This document shows, piece after piece, positions 23,935 to 34,841 of a stretch of DNA of 64,000 bases; within the stretch, counting starts at the first letter, position 1, and each line of letters begins with the position of its first letter. Both the position numbers and the translations under genes were made by a program. Source of the stretch: Typha latifolia (Eukaryota; Streptophyta; Magnoliopsida; Poales; Typhaceae); NCBI GenBank assembly GCA_019914945.1, contig CM034102.1:17881707-17945706 (forward strand). The letters are read 5' to 3'. The notes under the pieces were generated by a model. It saw nothing but the letters and a program-made list of their open reading frames with translations, searched no databases and had not been told where the DNA came from.

Positions 23935-24095
23935 TACCGAGCCTATCGAGCCGAGCCCGAGCGAGCCGGCTTCAGCTCAGGCTCGGCTCGATAGTGATTT
24001 CGAGCCTATTTCAGCAGCTCGGGCTCGGCTCAGCTCTGGCCGAGCTGAGCCGGACTCGAGCTACAGTCGAGCCGAGCCCGAGCTGCTCGACAAGC
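23935..24095. repeat. Right subterminal CGAGCC/GGCTCG array of the hAT element
   Basis: Mirrors the left array: repeated GAGCCGAGCC, GCTCGGCTCG and related palindromes up to 12 bp from the right terminus. The phrase CGAGCCGGCTTCAGCTCAGGCTCGGCTCG closely resembles one in the left end in the same orientation. Confidence 0.75.
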
Positions 24096-24115
24096 TTGAC
24101 ACCCCTAAGTTCGTC

Positions 24116-24579
24116 CCAAACTCTCTTCTAAATTTTATTTCGAGTTAAATGCATTTTATCCCTTAATCTAAAAGTCTCATATTAGTTAACTGAGGGGTAG
24201 TTTGGTCAAAACACTCTTTTGCATCTAAAGTCTAAACGGTCACGAAATTTGAATTCTTCCCATCTCCACCGTCCATCGACTATCTTCACACCGTCCATCA
24301 AAGGAGGAGTAAATATAATACAAGAAAAAGGACAACATCTTTTGAATCTCCTCCGCCTCTCCACTCTCCTTCCCTACCTGAGTGACTGAGTTCCTTCCTG
24401 TTTCTCCTCCTAAATCGCCATCACTCCTCCGATTCAGGTGTTCAGAAACCCTAAAGTTTTTCTATTACAAGACTCTCTTTCCCTCTTTCTCCCTCTCTCT
24501 CTGCGGTCGCCGCTTGTTAGGGTGCTCAGATAGCCGATCTCTATTTTACTATTCTAGGGTTTGATTTCTGATCATTAGG
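24116..24579 (+). promoter_or_regulatory. KIN-12E upstream region and 5' leader
   Basis: Between the hAT right target duplication and the kinesin start. The part from about 24340 is rich in CT tracts (CTCCTTCCC, CTCTTTCCCTCTTTCTCCCTC), typical of plant 5' leaders, and the ATG at 24580 is the first of the long frame. No obvious TATA box could be chosen. Any older upstream control elements have been moved about 5 kb away by the hAT insertion. Confidence 0.4.
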
Positions 24580-27500
24580 ATGCCGGCGGTCGCGGATCCA
24601 GTGAGAAATCTTGTTCAATTTCAAGATCCTGAAGGGGAGGAATCCGATGCGGACAATACAAGTGGAAACGAGGGGAACCGTGATACCAGTATCGTCTCTG
24701 CTGCGTTTCCTGTGCATAAGTTCGAACTGCATGAAGACCCGTCCTTTTGGAAGGATAACAACGTTCAGGTAATTAAGTTCGGGGTTCAAGTAACGAGACT
24801 CTACACATTTTTCCCTATAAAGTTTTCTCCTTTGTTGCAAATGTTTATTTCTTCTTATTTATGTTTGAAAACTTGTTTTCGTATTATTTAAAACTTCACT
24901 TTTATGTTGAAGGAGAGCACTGCATCTTTGTAGTTTCTACTAATGGTCAGCAGTCCCAGAAAGTACAAAGTGTATCTATATACATATTACCTATCGAGCA
25001 TTACATTTGATTTTTTTTCTTTTTATTTTATTTTATTTTATTTATATGTTCTTCTGAAAACCAAGGCTTTGTTGTCTGTTTACACTTTAATATTCAATGC
25101 CTCTTGGTATTTGAGTATTAAAATTGTCTTATAGAACTGCCAACTGATTGGTGGGGTTAATCATGCATTGGTTCAACATTGACGTGTCAAAGCAAACCGG
25201 CAGTTGAGATATCTAGACTGCTTTGAGTTTTTCAGTTGCTCTTGTTCGTGTCAGCTAGCACCTGCTACTTTTGTCCTTCCTTGCTTCTATGCTGTGTGTT
25301 CATCTCTTGTTTTTAACTGTTCTCATTATTTCGCGGAAAGCAGGTTGTCATTCGTATACGACCCCTCAGCAGTACTGAGATATCCCTCCAAGGACAAAAC
25401 ATATGTGTTAAACAAGATAGCAGTCAAACTATTACTTGGATTGGACACCCAGAATCCCGTTTCACTTTTGATCATGTTGCTGATGAGCATGTTAGCCAGG
25501 TAACCTTTTTTTTTTCTTTTTTCTTTTCCTTTGTAGATTTATTGCTTTGTGGTGTCATTGATCTTATGAACTACCATCCTGGTCCTTAACAGGAAAAGCT
25601 GTTCAAAGTGGCTGGAGTGCCAATGGTAGAAAATTGCGTAGCAGGTTACAATAGCTGCATGTTTGCATATGGTCAAGTGAGCTCTACCTACAACTTCTAT
25701 TTAATTATTTACTTGAATACATCCACATTTAGAAGTTCATTGCTTAGATGCTTTGAATTCTCACCTTTACAACTCTATGCTATGGGGTTTTGCATATTAA
25801 ATTATGTTTTGGCAGATCATGCTGTTGAGATCTTTTAGTTTTTCCTGGTGTCCTGATTACTGGGTTACTGCAGATATAAGAGGTTGCCCTAGTGCTGAGC
25901 TACAGCTACATGAGGACCCTGACTTTCTAATTCTTTTTCTTTTTTCAGACTGGTAGTGGAAAGACGCATACTATGTTAGGAGACATTGAAGGTGGAACAC
26001 GTAGGCATAGTGTTAATTGTGGGATGACACCTCGAGTATTTGAATATCTCTTCTCTAGAATTCAGAAGGTAAGCTTATTCTCACCTTCTATTCAGTTTCT
26101 TTTCTTCGTTATATTTGCTATATTGTTGATTCTTTGATTGTTACTGACAGGAAAAAGAGATTCGAAGAGATGAAAAGCTGCGATTTACTTGTAAATGTTC
26201 ATTCTTGGAAATATATAATGAACATATTTTAGATCTACTCGACCCAAATTCTGCTAATTTACAGGTAGACATTAAAATTGCAAAGATGGTAGTCAGTGTC
26301 TTGTGCAATTCTCTATTGCTTGTCAGTGTATAAATATCCAGCATCTCAATTATTGATTATTTATTCTGTGTGCACTCACCTTATAAACTACCATTCTAGT
26401 GCACATTTATCATCTTTATAGCTGTGTATTATCATTTCATGTATACTTTGAAGCATGAAATTAAAAGAATAAATCTTTATCTCTTGCAGATAAGAGAAGA
26501 TGCAAGAAAAGGTGTATATGTTGAAAATCTGACAGAATATGAGGTTTCAAGTGCTCGAGATGTTATGCAACAACTTATCCAGGTATTGTCAAATATTTTT
26601 TGATTATATTTATGTTAATATTGTAATCTAGATTACTCTAGAAATTGAAGTAGCCTTCTTTTGACTAGATCCATGGTATGTCCAAGTAGAATGGTAGAAT
26701 AATTTGATATACCAAGCTAAATATGTTACAGTAACTTTGTTTATGTTGGTTATTTTCTGGTAGAGTTGATTTTACATTGAAAATCAATATCTTCTCAGGG
26801 AGCAGCAAACAGAAAGGTGGCTGCCACAAATATGAACCGAGCAAGCAGCCGTTCTCACAGTGTTTTTACTTGTGTCATAGAAAGTAAGGTATGTAATCCA
26901 AATCTCTTTTGCATTTATACCTATCACAAAGCAGCATTACTGCTACAAGTTTATTGATAAAGTTTTGGTGCCTTGGAAGCTTTTGATCCTAAGTTGAAAT
27001 ACAACTAAATAATTATATGGTGAAATTCACTTCAGTTATTTGAGTAACTCTGAATAGCATGATATTGCATTTTTCAGTGGGAATCTCAAGGCATTACCCA
27101 TCATAGGTTTTCGCGGCTTAATCTCGTAGACCTTGCTGGTTCAGAGCGGTGAGCTCTTAGGCTCTTAGTCTCTTTGATTATATGCTAGTGATGACTTGTG
27201 ATTTAATTATTTCTTTTCAACACTTTATATGCCTGCACATATTTCTGTTTTTGTTGACGCAGTGAAATATGCAGTGGCTATAAATATGTTTGAAAGTAAT
27301 TATTCTAGGTTTCTTCATACTTGTGCATAATGGTTCAATTGCAGGCAAAAGAGCTCAGGTGCTGAAGGGGAACGCCTTAAAGAAGCGACCAACATCAATA
27401 AGTCACTTTCAACTTTAGGGTTTGTAGACTAGATTCTTTTCTGTATGCATTTTGATGTTTCTAATTCGACCTTATCCACCCTAACCATATTTGATGCTTG

Positions 27501-30500
27501 TTTTGAATTTTACAGACTTGTAATTATGAATCTTGTTGGTCTCTCAAATAAGAAGTCACTCCATGTACCTTATCGTGATTCAAAACTGACGTTTCTTCTT
27601 CAGGTAATGAAGTTTTTGACATCAAAAATCTTGTTTGAACTTGTCTTAAATGCATTATAATATTTATAACTATGAGATGCACACTACATAGTTACATCCT
27701 GATTAAGTTTAAGTAAGAAGTACTTTAGGAAGGGGAAACAACAAATATTGACAAGTATTCATTCTCTATAATGTTGACGTCCAAGTATTATATTCTTCTC
27801 AAAACTAATCAGTTTGCTGACTGAGAGTTTGATTTTCAGAAAAATATATGAAGTTAATGACGATGGGAAGTCATAACTGGTTAACTTTTATTGTAGAATT
27901 ATTACTTATAACAGTGACCTTAATGCTCAGAAAGAAAATGAATACGCTTGTAAGTGCTAGTGGTTAATTTTTAGGTTTAGAGGTGGAAAGAACAATAAAG
28001 AGACTCCTCTGTGAGATTCTTATCCACTACAAGATGTCATATTTTGTTTTCAGTTTCCTATCTTTCTCATTTTAATGACTGAATGTTATTGGCCTTGTAT
28101 TATGGTAGAATTACTCAATATTGTTAGTATTTCTTCTTATTTTCAGGACTCACTTGGAGGGAACTCAAAAACTATCATTATTGCAAATATTAGCCCATCT
28201 AATTGGTATTGCTTTTACTAGAATTTCTGGGCTAAATCTAGTACTCAACTAGTCAACTTGTCTCTTTCTTGTACCTCTTCGGTTTACATGTTAATTTATT
28301 TCTTTGGATGCTCTAGCTGTGCATTGGAGACCTTAAGCACATTGAAATTTGCTCAACGTGCAAAGTTTATTAGGAATAATGTGAGTAACCGGCATTTCAG
28401 ATTTAGCTTTACCTGTTTGCTATAAGCATGAACATAAGTCGGTTGAGGTGTCTATTTGTAGGCAATTGTGAATGAGGATGCCTCCGGAGATGTTCTTAGC
28501 ATGCGAATGCAGATTCAGCAGTTGAAGGTACTATGGAGTATATACTTATGTGCTGATAGCCTGATACTTGCTCCATTCCTTCTATTGCTTGATGTAACTA
28601 GAGAAGAATGGATAATGTATTGCAATTTGTATCCCTGCTTAATTTAGTGGGAGCCTCATACACTGGAAAGTCTACTTTCACCTGCTACTTTCACTTTTAG
28701 ACCAGTTGTACTTCTAATCAGTGCATATACTGAACAGTAGCTATCATTACTGTATCTTGCAGACTCCATGCTCTCTACGCAGGACATAAGTATTGAATGC
28801 TAACTTTTAAAATGAATTTTCCTGGTATTTCTATCTAATAGATCTTTCGTAGGAAGATTCTTGCACTTCCATTTTCTGAAGTCAACTGTCCATGGAATTC
28901 ATGCAGAAAGAGGTGAATCGCTTACGAGGATTAGTCAACGGGGGATCTGAGAAACCTGAAGGTGATGGCTTGTGTGGAACTCTTTTAGAATCTCCTGGCT
29001 CCTTCAAATGGGATGTGGGTCAAGGAGAATGCAGTCCTCTTACATTTGATAAAAGATTATCACAGGTATACATCTCTTATTCTTGTGCTTTGTTAAATTT
29101 CTTCTTTGACTTTCTTAGCCTTTTCTTTTTCTCTTTTATTTTAGAGGAAGGAGTATGAAGCTGCCCTCGTTGCAGCTTTCAGAAGGGATCAGGAAAAAGA
29201 AATGACATTGAAGGCAATATCAGCTGGGAAGCAGGCTGCGGAGCAGCTGGTCAGCAGCTATCTTCTTTTAATTGATCACCCAGTAGTTTTAACTTCTAAG
29301 ATACTTTATGATGTATGACCAAAATAACGGTGCGACATGGGCATAGTAGTTTTCCTAGATTAAATGTTTTGCGAGATATTCTTAGACTAACCAATGGATT
29401 TGTCATTTTTTCTTCAAAGAGCCTAAAAATAATCTAATTTTTTTTAATACATCGGGAGCTCTTCTATATGTTCACTGGATCATTGCTATGGCCAATTCAG
29501 AGTGTATACTCTTTCTTGCGTTTTGTGCTATTACTAGTTTAGTTGCTTAAAATGTTAGACATGGATTGTCTATCAGTTGTCTAAGTAATATAATGACACT
29601 CTGCTCTTTAGGCTGCTCAAAGAACAGAGGAAGTAAGAAGTTTGAAAATGAGACTCCGCTTCCGTGAAGAAGCTGTTAAAAGGTTGGAGGCAGTTGCTTC
29701 TGGGAAATTATCAGTTGAAGCACATCTTTTGCAAGAAAAGGATGAGCTTCTGAAGGAAATAGAGGCTCTCAGGAACCAGATTGATCGTAACCCAGAAATC
29801 ACTAGATTTGCAATGGAAACTTTGCAGCTCAAAGAAGAATTAAGAAGGTTTGCATCATAATTTCCCATGCATTACACTTTTTGGTTTTTCTATGACCTTA
29901 TAGACTTCCTAGTATGTTTACTACATTTTCATGGTTTATCCATTCTCACTCTGCAAATTAAAAATACAACTGATATGGGAAATAAGATGATAATGCATCA
30001 TGTTTGCTGTATGTTCAAACTGTTTATTCATTGTTCTCTCTGCCTGCAATATTAGACGTTCATTTTAGGTGAGAATCTTGTCCATCATTATCAATTATAT
30101 CTTTGCACTTTTAGATTGCAGGCATTTGTTGAAGAAGGTGAAAGAGAAATTATGCAAGAACAAATCACTGTTTTACAAGATAAGGTGTCAATTGATATTA
30201 CATTAAACTTTCTCAACTTTGTTGCTGTTCTAGTTTCTCTGCTTATAAGGATGTTTCTTGCAGTTGTTGGAAGCACTGGATTGGAAACTTATGCACGATA
30301 AAGAGCAAGCTGTTGTTCAGGTTTCTGTTGTAATTTTGCATGGAGCAATAAGTGAATATTGCCATCAAATTTCGTAGAGGCTCATATATTTTTAGGTGTC
30401 TTGGGAAGACGATTAGCCATAGATTCTTAGAAGGCTCTTTTCTTTTGATCAATCTAGTAGGGTCCTAAAGCTGAAGATATTGTATACCTTCTTTAATGAT

Positions 30501-33191
30501 TCTCGTAGCCTTCATGTATATCAGTTTGTGATGGACATGAATAGCTCTAAATTTGTGAGCGAAATAGTTTCTGTATATTTTCTTATTCCTCATTTATAAT
30601 CTCTCCCACATTTCTGTGCAGGAACTCTCCTTATCTTGGGAATCTTCAGGCAATGAAGAAAATGAGTTCCTTCATCTGCAGGTTGGTCATATAACATCAT
30701 TTCAGCTTCTTCTTTCGAAGATCTGGTATTGTTTTGCTTCATTCAGTCAACTGTAGTCTTACATATCAACTAATAGATGACTTTTACAGGCTATTCAAAA
30801 TCAGAAGGAAATTGAAGCACTTCGTAAAAATTTAAATTGTTGTCTTGAAGCCAAAGAAAAGTTGGAGAGGTATAAGTTGGCTCCCTAATTTTGTGTCTCT
30901 AGCATTATATAATGTTGATTCTTTTCATTGTTTTGCTCGTAATGTTTCATTTATGTGCTTGAGTCTCCAACTTAAGCAAATTGCTTGAACTATTCTTACT
31001 GCAAGAAAGGCATCTAGCTCTTCATTTCCTTGTTCATTTCTATTTTCTTCTATTTGTTGAAGTTCACTCCAGTGCAACATGGTCTATTATTCTATACACT
31101 CACAGTTGTGATAGTTTATTTGATTTTGTTCCTATGAATATGACATAATGAAGTAAAAAACACCTATCTACACTATATTTTTGTGTGCATGTACACTCTT
31201 TAATTTCTATTTCCTCCCCCAATGAATTTTGGATTTTTTTCAACTAGAAACTGGCTTTAGAGCCACCCATCTTCTGCTGAGAAGACAGTTTAGACAGCAC
31301 TTCTTAGTGATAGATGTGCCAGCGTCAGTTTAAATATCTGTTCTGTTCAGTTATTTTCATGGATTTATATTTATAAGAGTTATAAATCTGCAGGCGTGTT
31401 GATGAGTTGGTCTCTTTGTTGGAAGATCAACAAAAGTCTCATTCTTCAAATGAAGACGTGCTTCTACTCAGTGGCACAGCAGATTCAGATTTACATGAGT
31501 TACCTGATGCTCAGATGGAACTTAAGACAATGGTTGATGCAATTGCTGCCGCAAGTCAACGAGAAGCAGAGGCTCATGAAACTGCAATTGCATTAGCCAA
31601 GGAGAATGAGGAATTACGAGTGAAATTTAAAGTTCTGATTGAGGATAACAACAAATTGATTGAGCTTTATGAGCATGCTGTATCAGAAGGTGTCACTTTT
31701 CAGGGTGAGAATATTTTTCAAATTGAGAATACTCAGGAGCAAGATAACAGCTTATCTTCCTGCAATGATGATAAGTATTCCAGTCACAAGAACGACGTCG
31801 TAAATAAAGATGCTGAAAAGCTGGAGCTTCAACTCCAAGAGATGCATGAAGAGAATGAGAAATTAATGGGTTTGTATGAGAAAGCCATGAAGGAGAGAGA
31901 TGAATTTAAAAGAATGCTGTCTGAGCATAACACATCTCTGGATATGGAAGAGATAAGATCTCCTCAGATGTTTGTTGAACTAGACGAAAAAAGGTATTCT
32001 GAGGAGCAAAGGGAAAGATCTGAGGTAGATGCTATGCATGAAGAAGTGTCAGAAGAGGTGCTGTATCTAGTCAGAACTAAGTTGGGCCAGGTGGAAGATA
32101 AGCTTGCCTCTGCAGAAGAGGGTGTTAAATATTTTCAATTATTTGAGGAAACAATTGCTCAGGTTGATGAACTTTCAGAAAATGCCAAAAGACTGCATCA
32201 AAATTTTCATTCTAAACAACAAAGTATCACTGCCCTCAAGCTTGTTTTCTCCCAAGCACAGGAAAGAAAAAGAATTGTGGATAACAAATTTATGGCAATA
32301 AAGTTAGAACTCCAGAATTTTTGCTTAAAAGCTCACTACTTGGAAGAAAGAGAAGCCCAAGCTAGGGCTGGGATCAGTGCATGTGTTGGACATCTGGAGC
32401 AAAAGAAAGAAGAATTAAGACATCTCCAGACCTGTAAGGATGAACTCTCTTCTGCTCTCACAAAGGCTCGGCAATCTGAATCTGAGTTGAGAAAAAAAGT
32501 TGACAATCTTAAACTGAAACTCCATGATGCAGAAGCTAGGAAGAAGGAGACTGAAAGAGTTTTATTTGCAATTGATAATTTGGATAAGGCTGATGTTTCA
32601 GCACCAAAAGTCCTGAATTTTGGCAAAGCTTCTGAACTTCTGAAGTCTGAGGAAGAGCGAACTAAGGTTTCTGCTGAAATAAAGCAGTCAAGGGAACAGC
32701 TTGCCACACTGCAAAAGGAAATTGTGAACTTGACTAACAAGTCCGAAGTTCTTGATACCAAGATCGGAAGCCTTGAAACAGGAATCAAGGACTGTATTCT
32801 CTCACTGCAGGAAGCTGAGCAGGAGTGTCAACAGGTAGTCCAGGAGATGAAGATCTTATTGGAGATGAGAAATGAGTGGAAGACTGAAACGGAAACTTTG
32901 CTACTCGATTATCAGCAGTGCATTTTTGAAGTGGACTTGAAACAGGAAGAAATTAGGATGTCCGAGGAGGTTGCACAACAGGAGATGAGAAGTTTGGGTG
33001 AGATACAAACCAAACATCACTTAGCGACACAGAAATTGAATGAGCTTTCGCAGGGAAAAAGATTCATAACGCTCTCCAATTCAGATGATTGCTTACCGTA
33101 TGTGTCTGAAAAAGTAGTACGCGAGCTTGGTGAAATCCGGATGTGTGTTGTTGAAGCTAAGACATTGTTACCTGTTGGTAGTGATAGGTAG
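24580..33191 (+). CDS. KIN12E: Kinesin-like protein KIN-12E, 21 exons
   Basis: Exons: 24580-24768, 25344-25499, 25593-25676, 25949-26068, 26151-26264, 26490-26582, 26799-26888, 27078-27148, 27345-27419, 27516-27603, 28147-28205, 28317-28380, 28462-28527, 28907-29065, 29145-29249, 29612-29847, 30115-30184, 30264-30320, 30622-30681, 30790-30869, 31394-33191. They encode 1,277 residues with every phase consistent. The N-terminal motor begins [10 protein letters not shown] at residue 64; P-loop GQTGSGKT at 142-149, switch [11 protein letters not shown] at 263-272, switch II DLAGSE at 300-305, then [11 protein letters not shown] and the neck. The rest is mainly coiled coil, with a single 598-codon last exon. 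The motor position and the motif [22 protein letters not shown] place it with KIN-12E rather than the phragmoplast KIN-12A/B. Kinesin-12s are plus-end motors acting at spindle and phragmoplast; KIN-12E has been linked to the spindle. No defect seen. Confidence 0.94.
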
Positions 33192-33888
33192 TTTGTCGGC
33201 CTGCTGGCCTGCTGGTTAGCATTAAATTTCTTCACGGTGAACAGGCAAATAGGCTTAGCTTTTCTCTAATAAAGCTTTGCTTTGTGTACATGGCCTTTGA
33301 ACCAAAGAAGTTTGACTCCTGACATTGGAGATATGGATGACATATGTAATTTTTCCACCCTAAGTTGGAGAAATAATGAAAGGAAAATGTATCGTGTGTG
33401 TTGCATCAAGCATGTTTCCTTTTTCTTTGGAAAGAAGAAACTTATCTTTGGCCTTAGCAAACTAAGCTTATGGTTTCTTCGTACTGATGGCCCCTCTAGT
33501 GCTGTAGCATCTACCATCTCTACCCCCTTGTCATGTAGTTTTTAAAAAAAATAAAAAATAAAATAAAAATTGTCACTCCCTAACTGTTCATCCAGTGTTA
33601 GTTGTAATATCTCGAGTGCAGTTGCTCAGAGATTGCTTCTCTTTATTATTTTTTCTTTATATTATTTTTCTTTTACCTGGTAGCTGATACCAACTACCAA
33701 GTAATGTATATGTGGCAGTCGATGAGTTGGTCAGCTTCGCCCGCCCTCAAATTTCTTGGAATGAGTCTAGAAATCATCATCATCATCATCTTACCAGATA
33801 TGTCAAAAGCATTAAAATTTTCTTTAAAGATTTAAAAAATTGACCTCCTGTTAGGTTGAAAACGGGCCGTCAGATAATGATAAAATTA

Positions 33889-33950
33889 TATCTATATCTA
33901 TATCTATATCTATATCTATATCTATATCTATATCTATATCTATATATATT
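33889..33950. repeat. (TATATC)n microsatellite
   Basis: About ten near-perfect TATATC units in a row. Confidence 0.9.
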
Positions 33951-34077
33951 TTTTGCTTAGGATACATGTTCGAATTTGGACAGTGAATTTAGTTACATAT
34001 AGATCGAATCTTAGATATAATCCATATTTATTTTGTAAATACATATCTGTAATTAATAATATGTAAAAACTAGGTCA

Positions 34078-34101
34078 TATATATATATATATATATATAT
34101 A
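34078..34101. repeat. (AT)n microsatellite
   Basis: Uninterrupted AT dinucleotides. Confidence 0.85.
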
Positions 34102-34394
34102 ATTTTATAATATTTTAAATTAATTAATGTGCTAGATATTATTCTTTAATCTGTATTGCGGATTCAATATAAATTCGAATATCACAATAGATAAGAAGAT
34201 CTAATCCATTCCGTTTTCACCTCAACTGCTTGACTGCTCTTATAAAAATAAAAATAAAAATAAAAATAAAAAGTGCTCGACTGCCAACTGCAAGTAGGTA
34301 GGTAGTAAGCGGGAGGCTTAATAAATAAAAAGGCATTGTTTTTGGTGCATTCATGTGACACGCTCCTCTTTTGCTTTGCTTTTTCTTCCCTCCT

Positions 34395-34443
34395 CCGCCT
34401 CCGTCTCCGTCTCCGTCTCCGTCTCCGTCTCCGCCTCCGCCTC
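34395..34443. repeat. (CCGTCT)n / (CCGCCT)n repeat
   Basis: Eight or so six-base units, CCGCCT at the edges and CCGTCT in the middle, in the probable leader region of the following gene. Confidence 0.85.
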
Positions 34444-34841
34444 GTCCTACCCGATCCCATCCTTTCCGACCCAAGTTATGGTTAAAGCCAAATGTTGAGT
34501 GAGCAGGTAGAAAATAATAATAATACTAAAAAACAATGGAGAAAATCCAAGGCAGGAAGAAGAGGAGAGAGAAGGAGGGGCCGGAGAAAGAAGTAAATTT
34601 TCTTATCTTCTCATTGTTTCCTTTATCCTAGTCAGTCCTATTAGGTTTTTTTTTTTTCGAAAACCAAAAATTCGAACTCTCCTTCCCTTCCCTTCCCTTC
34701 CCTTCCTCCGTTTCTCTCCTCTTCTCCTTTCCTCTCCAAATAATACCTATTTTTCGAATCATTAGCCCCCTCGACACCTCGAGGGCAACGCGGTAGCCGG
34801 TGCGGACAAGCGTCGGGGTTTTCGATCCGGGTCGCGCATCC

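Larger units (their letters stand above)
19146..24107 (-). mobile_element. hAT (Ac-type) DNA transposon, structurally complete, 4,962 bp
   Basis: Terminal inverted repeats open TAGGGGTGTAAACGAGC at the left and, read on the minus strand, TAGGGGTGTCAAGCTTGTC at the right. Both ends are flanked by the identical 8-bp duplication AGTTCGTC. Dense CGAGCC/GGCTCG arrays lie just inside each end. The transposase gene (minus strand, 20256-22237) is broken. The element occupies the spacer between the head-to-head genes TTC4 and KIN-12E; without it that spacer would be about 770 bp. The perfect target duplication suggests fairly recent insertion, although the transposase is already dead, so it may have been mobilised by a relative. 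Confidence 0.93.
33192..34841. other. Intergenic: kinesin 3' flank, microsatellites, next promoter
   Basis: The first few hundred bases should be the kinesin 3' untranslated region. The middle is AT-rich with several simple repeats (listed separately). From about 34380 the sequence turns into CCTCCG/CCGTCT and then TTCCC tracts, which are likely the leader of the myosin-binding protein gene. Open frames here, including an arginine-rich one on the minus strand at 34182-34460, come from these repeats. Confidence 0.5.

Noticed and set aside
23558..23994. Arginine-rich frames on both strands in the right part of the hAT
   Set aside because: They arise from the degenerate GGAGAAGGGAGGTGAGG tandem repeat and have no domain.
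32336..32788. 150-codon minus-strand frame inside the kinesin last exon
   Set aside because: It is the antisense shadow of a strongly supported coiled-coil coding exon.
34182..34474. Arginine- and glycine-rich open frames on the minus strand
   Set aside because: They are translations of the CCGTCT hexamer repeat and AT-rich flank.
34800..34841. Upstream extension of the myosin-binding protein frame starting at GTG 34800
   Set aside because: There is no ATG before 34842; a GTG start is not expected in a plant nuclear gene.
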